Of a stretch of DNA of 57,659 nt, positions 16,270-24,955 are shown in pieces. Every line of letters begins with the position of its first letter. Position 1 is the first letter of the stretch. Source of the DNA: an uncultured Clostridia bacterium (lineage in GTDB: Bacteria; Bacillota; Clostridia; Lachnospirales; Anaerotignaceae); assembly GCA_910583755.1 (NCBI GenBank), contig CAJTZO010000004.1, positions 1 through 57,659 on the forward strand, in the 5' to 3' direction. The notes under the pieces are model-generated. The model had not been told where the DNA came from, did not search any database, and saw nothing but the letters and a program-made list of their open reading frames with translations. The translations under genes were made by a program, and so were the position numbers.

Positions 16270-18894
16270 ATGAAAAAATTAGGAGTAAATGAAATAAGAG
16301 AAAAATTCCTTAGATTTTTTGAAGAAAAAGACCATTTACGCTTACAAAGTTTTTCCATTATACCACATAATGACAATAGTTTATTATTAATCAATTCTGG
16401 TATGGCACCTTTAAAGCCTTACTTTACAGGGCAAGAAGTGCCACCAAAAAAAAGAGTGACAACTTGTCAAAAATGTATTCGTACAGGAGATATTGAAAAT
16501 GTAGGAAAAACAGCACGTCATGGTACATTTTTTGAAATGTTAGGAGATTTTTCTTTTGGTGATTATTTCAAAAATGAAATTATTCCTTGGTCTTGGGAAT
16601 TTGTAACAGAAGTGCTTGAAATTCCAAAAGAAAAACTTCATGTTACCGTTTATTTAGATGATGATGAATCTTATGATATTTGGCATAAAGTAGTAGGATT
16701 ACCAGAAGACCGTATTACAAGATTGGGAAAGGAAGACAATTTTTGGGAGCACGGTTTAGGTCCTTGTGGTCCTTGTACAGAAATTTATTATGACAGAGGC
16801 GAAGAATACGGCTGTAACAGTCCAACTTGTGGTGTTGGTTGTGATTGTGATAGATATATGGAGTTTTGGAATTTAGTATTAACTCAATTTGATAAAAAAG
16901 AAGATGGCACTTATGAATTATTAGAACAAAAAAATGTAGACACTGGTATGGGATTAGAAAGAATGGCAACCATTATGCAAGGTGTAGATTCTATTTTTGA
17001 TATTGATACTGTACAAAACATTATTAAAAAGGTATGTGAAATTTCCGGTGTAGCATATGGAAAAGACAAAAAAACAGATATTTCTGTCAGAGTCATTACA
17101 GACCACATTCGTTCTGTAACAGTTATGACAGCAGATGGTGTATTACCTTCTAATGAAGGGCGTGGCTATGTATTACGTCGTTTATTAAGACGTGCAGCAC
17201 GCCATGGAAAATTATTAGGAATCAAAGGAGAATTTTTGGCTGAATTAAGCAAAACAGTCATTGAAAATTCTGGTGACGCTTATCCAGAACTAGTAGATAA
17301 AAAAGACCATATTTTTAAAATATTGACATTAGAAGAAAATAGTTTTTATAAAACCATTGACAAAGGTATGGAATTATTAAAAGCTGATATTGAAGAAATG
17401 AAACAAGCTGGCAAAACAGTAATGTCTGGTGAAAAATCTTTCCGCCTTTATGATACCTATGGTTTTCCTATTGATTTAACAAAAGAAATATTAGAAGAAG
17501 AAGGTTTCTCTTTGGATGAAGCTGCCTTTGAAAAAGAAATGAAACAACAAAAAGAAAGAGCAAGAGCCGCAAGAGGAGAAAATACCTTTATGGGTGCTGA
17601 TGAAAATGTTTACAATCAATTAGATGTTGATATGAAAACTGCTTTTGCAGGATATGATGTCAAAGAAGTCAATACAAAAGTAATTGCATTAGTTGCAAAT
17701 GATGTTGTTGTAAAAACGGCAACTGCAGGAGATAGTGTTTCCATATTTTTAGAAAACACCCCATTTTATGCAGAAAGTGGTGGACAAGTAGGCGATAAAG
17801 GTGTAATTCAAACAGAAATCGGTGAAGTGGAAATTACAGATTGTATCAAAGTAGTTGGTGGAAAAATTGCACACATTGGTATGGTAAAAGAGGGTAGTAT
17901 TTCTGTAGGAGACAAGGTTTGTGCAAAAATTGATTTTGATACAAGAATGGCAACTTCCAGAAACCATAGTGCAACACATCTTTTACAAAAAGCCTTAAGA
18001 ACAGTTTTAGGTACCCATGTAGAGCAGGCTGGTTCCTATGTCAGTGCTGAAAGACTTCGTTTTGACTTTACCCATTTTGCAGCTTTAACAGAGCAGGAAT
18101 TAAAAGAAGTAGAAAATATTGTTAATCAAAAAATATTTGAAAGTCTGCCTGTTTTCATTAGCGAAAAATCTATTGAAGATGCAAGAAAAATGGGTGCTAT
18201 GGCATTGTTTGGTGAAAAATATGGAGATATTGTTAGAGTAGTCAAAATGGGTGATTTTAGCATTGAACTTTGTGGTGGTGCCCATTTAAGCAATACAGCA
18301 CAAGTAGGTTCTTTTAAAATTATTTCTGAAAATGGTATTGCAGCCGGAGTTAGAAGGATAGAAGCACTGACAGGTACAGAATTATTAAAATATTATCAAA
18401 CACAAGAAGAACAAATTAAAACTATTTGTAAAATTATAAAAGCAAATACAGATAATGTAGTGCATAAAGTAGAACAAGTTGTTGCAGAACAAAAAGAAGC
18501 AACTAAAGAAATTGAAAAATTAAAAGCAAAACTAGCAGGTGGTGCTGTAGAAGAAATTCTAGCCAAAAAAAAGGAAATCAATGGTATTTCTGTTATTTGT
18601 GCAAATATCAAAGAGGCAGATGGAAATACTTTAAAAACAATGGGCGACCAATTAAAAGTAAAATTAGGCTCTGGTGTCATTATTTTAGCAAGTGGAAAAG
18701 AAAACAAAGTAAATCTGCTTGTCATGGCAACAGATGATGTTGTAAAAAAAGGGGTTCATGCAGGAAATATTGTCAAAGCAGCAGCAGCTTGTTGTGGTGG
18801 TGGCGGCGGTGGTCGTCCAAACATGGCACAAGCAGGTGGAAAAGATGTTTCTAAAATAGAGGAAGCACTACAAAAAGCAAAATCTTTGCTTTAA
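16270..18894 (+). CDS. alaS: Alanyl-tRNA synthetase
   Basis: An 874-residue class II synthetase of normal length. The catalytic core starts MKKLGVNEIREKFLRFFEEKDH and has motif GMAPLKPYFTG, RTGDIENVG and the ATP-site GHGL-like WEHGLGPCGPC. The editing domain carries the zinc-binding set RNHSATHLL and CGGAHLSNT, and the C-Ala/DHHA1 region ends in a glycine-rich CCGGGGGGRPNMAQAGG. It charges tRNA-Ala and clears Ser- and Gly-tRNA-Ala. RBS AAGGAGGAG precedes the ATG. Expression is governed by the T-box directly upstream, and a strong terminator follows, so it is monocistronic. Confidence 0.98.
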   Translation: MKKLGVNEIREKFLRFFEEKDHLRLQSFSIIPHNDNSLLLINSGMAPLKPYFTGQEVPPKKRVTTCQKCIRTGDIENVGKTARHGTFFEMLGDFSFGDYFKNEIIPWSWEFVTEVLEIPKEKLHVTVYLDDDESYDIWHKVVGLPEDRITRLGKEDNFWEHGLGPCGPCTEIYYDRGEEYGCNSPTCGVGCDCDRYMEFWNLVLTQFDKKEDGTYELLEQKNVDTGMGLERMATIMQGVDSIFDIDTVQNIIKKVCEISGVAYGKDKKTDISVRVITDHIRSVTVMTADGVLPSNEGRGYVLRRLLRRAARHGKLLGIKGEFLAELSKTVIENSGDAYPELVDKKDHIFKILTLEENSFYKTIDKGMELLKADIEEMKQAGKTVMSGEKSFRLYDTYGFPIDLTKEILEEEGFSLDEAAFEKEMKQQKERARAARGENTFMGADENVYNQLDVDMKTAFAGYDVKEVNTKVIALVANDVVVKTATAGDSVSIFLENTPFYAESGGQVGDKGVIQTEIGEVEITDCIKVVGGKIAHIGMVKEGSISVGDKVCAKIDFDTRMATSRNHSATHLLQKALRTVLGTHVEQAGSYVSAERLRFDFTHFAALTEQELKEVENIVNQKIFESLPVFISEKSIEDARKMGAMALFGEKYGDIVRVVKMGDFSIELCGGAHLSNTAQVGSFKIISENGIAAGVRRIEALTGTELLKYYQTQEEQIKTICKIIKANTDNVVHKVEQVVAEQKEATKEIEKLKAKLAGGAVEEILAKKKEINGISVICANIKEADGNTLKTMGDQLKVKLGSGVIILASGKENKVNLLVMATDDVVKKGVHAGNIVKAAAACCGGGGGGRPNMAQAGGKDVSKIEEALQKAKSLL

Positions 18895-18907
18895 TATCAT
18901 AATATTA

Positions 18908-18942
18908 AAAACCTCAAGAATACAATTCTTGAGGTTTTTTAA
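18908..18942 (+). terminator. Terminator of alaS
   Basis: AAAACCTCAAGAA and TTCTTGAGGTTTT form a stem of 12 or more bp around a 5-nt loop, ending in a T-run. Begins about 13 bp after the alaS stop. Confidence 0.92.
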
Positions 18943-19082
18943 TCATTCAATCCGCTATATAGTCCTGTAAAATATTACATATTTTTTAGTAAATAAAGTA
19001 TATTTTTAGTAAAAATAAAAAATAATACATAATTATACAAAAATATGAATTTTAATATATATTTTTTCATTAATGTTGAATA

Positions 19083-19132
19083 TTGTCTGTTTATGTCACT
19101 TATTGTATCATATTTATAGATTTATAAATCTA
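19083..19132 (+). promoter_or_regulatory. Promoter with perfect palindrome for the secreted-protein gene
   Basis: TTGTCT (19083-19088), 17 bp, TATCAT (19106-19111), followed at 19117-19132 by the perfect 16-bp palindrome TAGATTTATAAATCTA, which would cover the transcription start and first transcribed bases. Placement fits a repressor operator, though A/T-rich palindromes also arise by chance. Confidence 0.5.
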
Positions 19133-19159
19133 ATTTATTTAAAATAGAGGATAAATTTT

Positions 19160-19612
19160 ATGAAGAAAAAATTTGTAATGATGCTTTTATCTGCTATGAT
19201 GGTGACAGGAAGTATGTCTATAGCTCATGCAGCAGAACTTGATAAAGATTTTGCTGATATGACTATAGAAACTGAAGGAGTAGAGCCACGAAAGGTCGAT
19301 ACATCTGGTTCATTTTCGCTTTCCGCTGGTCAAAGTTTTAAAAAATCATTCAAAGTAGGTAATCTTATTGGAGCAGATCATGATGCTTTCAATGTTAAAG
19401 TTAAAATTAATAGTGGTGCTACAGCAGATCTTATTGTTACTATTACAAGTGATGATGGTTATTATTACTCTGAAAATATTACGAGTGATACAACAATTAC
19501 AGTAAAAAATTGTGATCCTGATGAAAAATATACAGTTGAATTTTCTACTGATGCTTACGATGCAACGGAACATATAGGTGGAAAATATTATATTACAAGT
19601 TATATTAAATAA
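19160..19612 (+). CDS. Secreted protein of unknown function, 150 aa
   Basis: The first 24 residues are a textbook signal peptide (basic MKKK, hydrophobic core, AHA-A cleavage site), leaving a mature domain of about 126 residues. The mature part is rich in Thr, Ser and Asp and alternates as in a beta-sandwich (ADLIVTITSDDGYYYSENITSDTTITV). There is no cell-wall anchor, membrane helix or catalytic motif, so it is probably a free secreted or loosely wall-bound protein. I do not recognise the family. It has its own promoter and stands alone downstream of alaS. Confidence 0.7.
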   Translation: MKKKFVMMLLSAMMVTGSMSIAHAAELDKDFADMTIETEGVEPRKVDTSGSFSLSAGQSFKKSFKVGNLIGADHDAFNVKVKINSGATADLIVTITSDDGYYYSENITSDTTITVKNCDPDEKYTVEFSTDAYDATEHIGGKYYITSYIK

Positions 19613-19685
19613 TTTTTAAAATAAATAAGGAAGGTTGTTTATAACTTTCCTTATTTTATTTTTAATATTTAAGGGGGAGAATGAC

Positions 19686-20585
19686 ATGAGCATTACCATA
19701 ATAAAATTGATTGCTGCTTTTTCCATGCTATTAGACCATATTGCTACGGTTTTTGGTATAGGAGGTTGGTGGTTTTTTGGTGGTGAAATACTGAGAAATA
19801 CAGGCAAGATAGCATTTCCTTTATTTGTTTTTGCTATAGTAAATGGCTGGTACCATACAAAAGATAAACAAAGATATTTTTATAAGCTTGTCTTGTTTTC
19901 TATTCTTTCTCAAATCCCCTATTCTTTAGCATTTAGTCCTATAAATTTAAGGACTTTAGATTCGGGAGAAAAATTTTTTAAAATTAGTCTTAACTATAAA
20001 ATTCCTATCTTGCTGTTTTTTGGCATAATTTTATTATGTAATTATTATTTTATGAAAAAAAATAAGATTTCTTTAGAAAAGCATCATAAGATACTGTTTT
20101 TATTATTTTTATGGAATAGTGTTTTTATTAGAATCAATGGAATAGAGATATTATATGACCAGATAAACGTATTAAATACATTTATCTGTGGATTATTGAT
20201 TATACAACATTATGAATTTATGAAAAAAAATAAGATAGATAAAAAATATATTTGTTCTGTTCTAAATTCTGCTGTCTTTATCCTACTTTCTTTTTTTAAA
20301 GCTGATTATGGTACCTATGGGGCAGGAATATTTCTCATTTTATTATCTTATTTTACTTATCATAAAAAAATGCTGAATTGCATTATCATCATTATTTGGT
20401 CTTTTATCTTTTATGGAATTTTATATTCTAATTTACAAAATGCATTGTTTACAATCATTAATGTCCCATTTATATTGTTATACAATGAAAAAAAACTTCC
20501 TCGGTTTAAAAATTTCTTTTATCTATTTTATCCCTTCCATCTTCTTTTACTTGGGATAACAAATATAATCATAAAATTATATTAA
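19686..20585 (+). CDS. TraX-family integral membrane protein
   Basis: About 299 residues from the ATG behind AAGGGGGAGAATGAC; an earlier in-frame start at 19635 overlaps non-coding A/T and has no ribosome binding site. The start IKLIAAFSMLLDHIATVF and RNTGKIAFPLFVFAIVNGWYHT are diagnostic of the TraX family: LDH and GRIAFPLF-like blocks in the first two of about nine membrane helices. TraX acetylates F pilin in conjugative plasmids, but chromosomal Firmicute homologues are common and probably modify another surface molecule. No conjugation genes are nearby. It ends at a terminator shared with rex. Confidence 0.85.
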   Translation: MSITIIKLIAAFSMLLDHIATVFGIGGWWFFGGEILRNTGKIAFPLFVFAIVNGWYHTKDKQRYFYKLVLFSILSQIPYSLAFSPINLRTLDSGEKFFKISLNYKIPILLFFGIILLCNYYFMKKNKISLEKHHKILFLLFLWNSVFIRINGIEILYDQINVLNTFICGLLIIQHYEFMKKNKIDKKYICSVLNSAVFILLSFFKADYGTYGAGIFLILLSYFTYHKKMLNCIIIIIWSFIFYGILYSNLQNALFTIINVPFILLYNEKKLPRFKNFFYLFYPFHLLLLGITNIIIKLY

Positions 20586-20618
20586 AAAAATAAAAAGAAT
20601 AACATTACATAAGAAACA

Positions 20619-20655
20619 AAAATCCTCAACCCAAAAACAGGACTGAGGATTTTTA
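20619..20655. terminator. Bidirectional terminator between traX-like gene and rex
   Basis: AAAATCCTCA and TGAGGATTTTT form a stem around a 15-nt loop with A and T runs on both sides, placed between two convergent genes. Confidence 0.88.
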
Positions 20656-20662
20656 TTTTGTT

Positions 20663-21382
20663 TTAAGGCTCTCCATCTTCTTCTATATCTTCCAACTTTT
20701 TGGGTTTAATGGGTAAGCCCTGATGCATTTGCTGAAAGTCCGATTCTTCTGCATACATTTCATTGATTTTATACAGTAGTGTCATTAAACTATCTGTAAG
20801 ATGTACATTTTCTACAATAATGTCTTCTGGCACCTGTAAATCCACATGACTAAAATTCCACATGCCTTTTATGCCCCATTTGGCTAAATCATTTGCTACT
20901 TTCGCTGCTTGAGAACGAGGCAAAGTTAGGATTGCAACATCAATATCATTGTTTTTTATAAATTCTTCCATTTTATCAATATCATATACCTCTATCCCAC
21001 GTATTGTCATACCAATTAAACGAGGGTTGACATCAAAAACTGCTTTTATTACAAAACCACGTTTTTCAAAGCTGGCATAATTAACAAGTGCTTGACCGAT
21101 GTTGCCCCCACCTACAACGATTAAATGATAGATACGGTCTAAACCTAATATTTTTTTAATTTCATTGTAGAGATATTCTACATTGTAGCCATAGCCTTGT
21201 TGTCCAAATCCACCAAAGTTATTTAAGTCCTGACGGATTTGGGAAGCTGTGATATTCATTTTAGCACTAAGCTCTTTAGAAGAAATTCTGGTAATATCAC
21301 TTTCAAGCAAATCTCCTAAATAGCGGAAATATCTAGGCAATCTATTAATAACTGCCATAGAAACTTTCTTTTCATTATCCAT
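20663..21382 (-). CDS. rex: Redox-sensing transcriptional repressor Rex
   Basis: A ~239-residue Rex protein: winged helix at the N-terminus (VINRLPRYFRYLGDLL, SSKELSAKMNITASQIRQDLNNFGGFGQQGYGY) and a Rossmann domain with GGGNIGQAL and a C-terminal domain-swapped helix. Rex binds NADH or NAD+ and represses fermentation and respiration genes when the NADH/NAD ratio is low; the Rnf genes in this window are plausible targets, but no clear TTGTTAA-type Rex box was seen before them. I start at the ATG ten bases after AGAGGA instead of the upstream TTG. The acidic, proline-containing tail is longer than usual. Confidence 0.96.
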   Translation of the reverse strand: MDNEKKVSMAVINRLPRYFRYLGDLLESDITRISSKELSAKMNITASQIRQDLNNFGGFGQQGYGYNVEYLYNEIKKILGLDRIYHLIVVGGGNIGQALVNYASFEKRGFVIKAVFDVNPRLIGMTIRGIEVYDIDKMEEFIKNNDIDVAILTLPRSQAAKVANDLAKWGIKGMWNFSHVDLQVPEDIIVENVHLTDSLMTLLYKINEMYAEESDFQQMHQGLPIKPKKLEDIEEDGEP

Positions 21383-21416
21383 AATAACCAAATCCTCTCC
21401 GCTTTGACGTAACTTC

Positions 21417-21469
21417 AGTATAGCACTATCGTTATTTTATTGTCAACGATAAGTCTTTTATTTTATAAT
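21417..21469. promoter_or_regulatory. Overlapping divergent promoters of rex and the ABC-F gene
   Basis: Minus strand: TTGACA (21441-21446), 18 bp, TATACT (21417-21422) for rex. Plus strand: TTGTCA (21440-21445), 18 bp, TATAAT (21464-21469) for the ABC-F gene. The two -35 boxes occupy the same base pairs, so polymerases cannot bind both at once. A perfect 7-bp inverted repeat, TATCGTT (21427-21433) and AACGATA (21445-21451), surrounds this core and may be an operator. Confidence 0.65.
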
Positions 21470-21521
21470 ATTTTCTGTTATGATATAAAATAACGCTATA
21501 TTAAATAGGAGGTTTTTACAA

Positions 21522-23417
21522 ATGATATTAGCTTGCAAACAAATTCAAAAAACATTTGGTATCAATACCATATTAGATAATATTACATTTCATGTAGAAG
21601 AAAGAGAAAAAGCAGCGATTGTAGGCGTAAATGGTGCTGGAAAGACCACTTTATTTAAAATATTGACAGGAGAAATGAATGCAGATGAAGGAGAAATTTA
21701 TTTAAAAAAAGAAGCCTCTATTGCCTATCTAGCACAAAATCAGCAGATAGATACAGAAAAAACAATCTGGCAGGAAATGATGACAGTATTTGAAAAAATA
21801 TATGAGGAAGAACAAAATCTTCGTGAAATGGAAAACAAAATGTCTACACTTACGGGAAAGGACTTGTCAGACCACATAAAAAAATATGCTCAAGCCCAGC
21901 AAAATTTTGAACAAAATGATAATTATGGCTATGAAAGTCGTATAAAAGGTGTCTTAAAAGGCTTAGGTTTTTTGGAGGAAGATTATAATTTACCAATTTG
22001 TCAACTTTCAGGTGGACAAAAAACAAGAGTTTATTTAAGCAAACTTTTGTTATCAAAGCCAGATATTCTTCTTTTGGATGAGCCTACCAACCATTTAGAT
22101 ATTTCTTCCATTCAATGGTTAGAAGATTTTTTAAGAGGATACCAAGGAACAGTATTACTGATTTCTCATGATAGATATTTTTTAGATAAAATCGTTACAA
22201 AAGTTATTGAAATTGAAAATAAAAAATCCTCTGTATATGAAGGAAATTATACCTTTTATAGTAAACAAAAAGAAATTAACCGACAAATACAGCAAAAAGC
22301 TTACGAAGTACAACAAAAAGAAATCAAACATCAAGAAGATGTCATTAAAACATTACGAGCATTTAACAGAGAAAAATCCATCAAAAGGGCAGAAAGTAGA
22401 GAAAAGGCTTTAGAACGTATGGAAAAGGTAGAAAAACCAGAAAACTTACCTACAAAAATGCGTTTACACTTGACCCCTAAAATTACCAGTGGAAATGATG
22501 TATTAAAAGCAGAACATTTAAAAAAATCATTTGATACCTTACAATTATTTGAAAATGTAAATTTTGATATTAAAAGAGGAGAAAAGGTTGCAATTATTGG
22601 TCCAAATGGGGTTGGAAAAAGTACACTCTTTAAAATATTGCTGGGAAAAGTAAGACAAGATAAAGGAGAAATAAAAATCGGAACCAATGTCCATATTGGT
22701 TACTATGACCAAGAACAACAAGAACTAGAAGAAAGCAAAACTATTTTTCAGGAAATTGCAGACACCTATCCAACCATGAAAAGCGGAAAAATCCGTAATA
22801 TTTTAGCTGCCTTTGTTTTTACAGGAGATGATATTTACAAAACCATTTCCTCTTTAAGTGGTGGAGAAAAAGGGCGTATTTCTCTTGCAAAGATTATGCT
22901 TTCTAATGCAAATTTATTAATGTTGGATGAGCCTACCAACCATTTAGATATGTATTCTAAAGAAATATTAGAAGATGCCATTAATTGTTATGAAGGAACT
23001 GTCATATACATTTCCCATGATAGATATTTTATCAATAGAACTGCACAAAAAATACTAGAGTTGACAGCAACTGGTGTTAATCAGTATCTTGGAAATTATC
23101 AATACTATTTAGAAAAAAAACAGGAACAGGAGCAAAATAGTAAAACAGAAACAAAACAAGTCACATATACTGTATCAGAAGGAAAAGCTGATTGGTTAAA
23201 GCAAAAAGAACAACAAGCACAAGAAAGAAAAGCCGCTGCAAAAGTAACAAAGATAGAGCAGGAAATAGAACAGACAGAAACAAAAATCAAAGAATTAGAT
23301 ACTATGTTGTTTGAAATTCATGCTGACTTTAGCAAAGCACAAGAATTATTTGAACAAAAAACACAACTAGAAAAACAATTAGAACAACTCTATCAAAAAT
23401 GGGAGGAATTACAATAA
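21522..23417 (+). CDS. ABC-F ATPase (EttA/Uup/YdiF type)
   Basis: A 631-residue protein with two ABC domains and no membrane segments. Walker A motifs GVNGAGKTT and GPNGVGKST, signature LSGGQKTRV and LSGGEKGRI, and LLLDEPTNHLD / LMLDEPTNHLD are all intact. The two halves are joined by a charged P-site tRNA-interaction linker (about 240-310), and the C-terminus is a long coiled coil. ABC-F proteins act on the ribosome to relieve stalling or confer resistance to ribosome-binding antibiotics; the linker here does not let me tell which. The stop codon is directly followed by the start of the lysO pair, so all three are one operon. Confidence 0.93.
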   Translation: MILACKQIQKTFGINTILDNITFHVEEREKAAIVGVNGAGKTTLFKILTGEMNADEGEIYLKKEASIAYLAQNQQIDTEKTIWQEMMTVFEKIYEEEQNLREMENKMSTLTGKDLSDHIKKYAQAQQNFEQNDNYGYESRIKGVLKGLGFLEEDYNLPICQLSGGQKTRVYLSKLLLSKPDILLLDEPTNHLDISSIQWLEDFLRGYQGTVLLISHDRYFLDKIVTKVIEIENKKSSVYEGNYTFYSKQKEINRQIQQKAYEVQQKEIKHQEDVIKTLRAFNREKSIKRAESREKALERMEKVEKPENLPTKMRLHLTPKITSGNDVLKAEHLKKSFDTLQLFENVNFDIKRGEKVAIIGPNGVGKSTLFKILLGKVRQDKGEIKIGTNVHIGYYDQEQQELEESKTIFQEIADTYPTMKSGKIRNILAAFVFTGDDIYKTISSLSGGEKGRISLAKIMLSNANLLMLDEPTNHLDMYSKEILEDAINCYEGTVIYISHDRYFINRTAQKILELTATGVNQYLGNYQYYLEKKQEQEQNSKTETKQVTYTVSEGKADWLKQKEQQAQERKAAAKVTKIEQEIEQTETKIKELDTMLFEIHADFSKAQELFEQKTQLEKQLEQLYQKWEELQ

Positions 23418-23696
23418 ATGATTCATATATTAATCAGTTTACTATTAGGGTTTTTGATTGGATATAAAAAATGGTTAAATGAAAAAATGATACTATTAAA
23501 TGGTAAATTACAAACCATTTTTTTACTTTTATTAATTTTTGTAATGGGCATGAGTATTGGCATGGATAAAAGTATCTTAACACAACTGCCTGTATTAGGT
23601 GGAACTGCTTTTGTGTTTGCAATTGCAGCTTGTATTGGGAGCATTCTTGTAGTATATGTCATTTCTCGTATTTTTTTTAAGGAGGAGAAAAAATGA
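23418..23696 (+). CDS. LysO-family exporter, N-terminal half (split gene)
   Basis: A 92-residue protein with three hydrophobic helices that matches the N-terminal third of LysO (YbjE), the lysine exporter; KLQTIFLLLLIFVMGMSIGMD is the typical first repeat half. The other half is encoded by the next gene, overlapping by four bases (ATGA). This split arrangement is frequent in clostridia, so it is not a frameshift: the overlapped gene has its own ribosome binding site (AAGGAGGAG). The two polypeptides presumably assemble into one membrane transporter. Start codon follows the ABC-F stop without a gap. Confidence 0.85.
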   Translation: MIHILISLLLGFLIGYKKWLNEKMILLNGKLQTIFLLLLIFVMGMSIGMDKSILTQLPVLGGTAFVFAIAACIGSILVVYVISRIFFKEEKK

Positions 23697-24280
23697 GTAT
23701 TGTCATCTTTGCAACACTGCTTTGTGGAATTGGTGCTGGTATTTTTATCGGTGGTGCAGATGCCGTTTTGATAGAAAAAATGTCATCCTTATTCCTTTGG
23801 TTGCTACTTTTTTCTGTTGGAATTGATATGGGATTAAATCAACAAGTTTTTGGTCAAATCAAAAAACTAGGTTTTAAAATATTATTGATTCCTATGGGCG
23901 TTGCTATAGGTTCTCTTTTAGGGGGAAGTATCGTATCTTTATTTTTTCCACAATCCTTAAAAGAATGTCTTGCAATTTCTTCTGGTATGGGTTGGTATAG
24001 CCTTTCTGGAATTTTATTGACAAAAGCAGGTAACCCCATAGGTGGTACTATTTCCTTTTTAGCAAATGTCATAAGAGAATTACTAACATTTATAAGTGTT
24101 CCCTTTATTGCAAAACATATTAATTATTATTGCGCAATTGCCCCTGGTGGTGCAACAGCTATGGATACTACACTTGCTATTATTTCAAGAAACACAAATG
24201 CTACTGTTGCTGTTATGGCTTTTGTAAGTGGTGTTTCTTTAACAATGCTTGTACCTATCTTAGTCCCTATCTTTTTATAG
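23693..24280 (+). CDS. LysO-family exporter, C-terminal half (split gene)
   Basis: A 195-residue membrane protein with about five to six helices. The conserved LysO blocks are visible: LLLFSVGIDMGLNQ, SSGMGWYSLSGILLT, ANVIRELLTF and APGGATAMDTTLAIISR, the last two carrying the charged residues thought to line the substrate path. Together with the preceding 92-residue protein it makes up a complete LysO exporter for lysine or analogues such as thialysine. No lysine riboswitch is seen before the operon; transcription would come from the ABC-F promoter. Confidence 0.88.
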   Translation: MSIVIFATLLCGIGAGIFIGGADAVLIEKMSSLFLWLLLFSVGIDMGLNQQVFGQIKKLGFKILLIPMGVAIGSLLGGSIVSLFFPQSLKECLAISSGMGWYSLSGILLTKAGNPIGGTISFLANVIRELLTFISVPFIAKHINYYCAIAPGGATAMDTTLAIISRNTNATVAVMAFVSGVSLTMLVPILVPIFL

Positions 24281-24496
24281 CAATAAAAGATAAAATTATT
24301 CCAAAATCATGTATAAAATAAAAATAGAATAAAATATATTTTGTATAGGTTAAACAAAATCAAAAAAAGATAAAATGTTTTGTATGACAACAAGAGCCAA
24401 AAATTAGGGTTTTTATCCCACAATAGCCATTTTGTTCCTTTTTTTTAGGAACTATTCCTACTTGTATTTTATGATATTTTCATGCATAATAAGGTA

Positions 24497-24668
24497 CAGA
24501 AATCAGTTGTAAAGCAGCAGATTTTGGGGAAAGTCTGCTGCAAGGTTACAATTTGATACACTAGCACTGTTTGTCATTATCCCACAAGCAGGGCTAACTC
24601 CTTTATTTTTGCCTTGTTCAGAATAGGCGGTTTACAGTTTTGAAGCACAGAATATTCTGTGCTTTTTT
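24497..24668 (+). ncRNA. Candidate orphan structured RNA, ~172 nt
   Basis: A complete transcription unit without a reading frame. Promoter TTGTAT (24462-24467), 17 bp, CATAAT (24485-24490). Hairpin A: AGTTGTAA-a-GCAGCAGA (24505-24521) pairs with TCTGCTGC-aagg-TTACAATT (24534-24553) around a loop with GGGGAAAG. Hairpin B: TAGCACTGTTTGT (24562-24574) with ACAAGCAGGGCTA (24584-24596) around a loop ending CCC. A smaller GCCT/AGGC hairpin follows at 24611-24628, then an intrinsic terminator. No downstream gene on the same strand is close enough to be controlled, so this looks like an independent small RNA rather than a riboswitch. I cannot match it to a class from memory; size and isolated position recall raiA-type RNAs, unverified. 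Confidence 0.6.
24643..24668 (+). terminator. Terminator of the structured RNA
   Basis: AAGCACAGAAT (24643-24653) pairs perfectly with ATTCTGTGCTT (24654-24664), followed by T up to 24668. A strong intrinsic terminator with no gene directly before it. Confidence 0.9.
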
Positions 24669-24717
24669 CATATGGAAGAAAAATACATGGAACCCTTTTT
24701 ACAAATAAAAAAGGCTC

Positions 24718-24917
24718 CAGCTTGTCAAAAAACCTTGAGAGTTAGACCTCAAACTCCTCAAAGAACTTTAATGCGAAACTAGCGTTTCGCTAAAAAGATT
24801 GATTTTATAAGGAAAAACGTTAGTTTTTAAATTTAAAGTTTTTTGTCCAACTTTTTTAAAAAAGTTGGTGGGTGTGGATGAAGTTCACAAAAAAAGATTT
24901 TATTGACAGACTGGTTC
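24718..24917 (+). repeat. MITE-like dispersed repeat, copy A
   Basis: About 200 bp closely similar along its length to 40002-40203. Shared blocks include CTTGTCAAAAAACCTTGA, TTTCGCTAAAAAGATTGATT, AGGAAAAACG and AAAGTTTTTTGTCCAACTTT. It is bounded by imperfect terminal inverted repeats: CCAGCTTGTCAA at the left and TTGACAGACTGG at the right. Several internal hairpins are visible, such as GCGAAAC/GTTTCGC and AACTTTTTT/AAAAAAGTT. It codes for nothing recognisable. Confidence 0.8.
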
Positions 24918-24955
24918 CCTCTATATTCCTTTATATAAACATAATCCCCTATATT

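Noticed and set aside
23418..24280. Frameshifted single lysO gene
   Set aside because: The two halves overlap by ATGA, the second has its own strong ribosome binding site, and split LysO is common in clostridia, so I treat them as two real genes.
24281..24460. Riboswitch or gene directly after lysO
   Set aside because: Only A/T-rich DNA and a short TTCCT/AGGAA hairpin; nothing conserved recognised.
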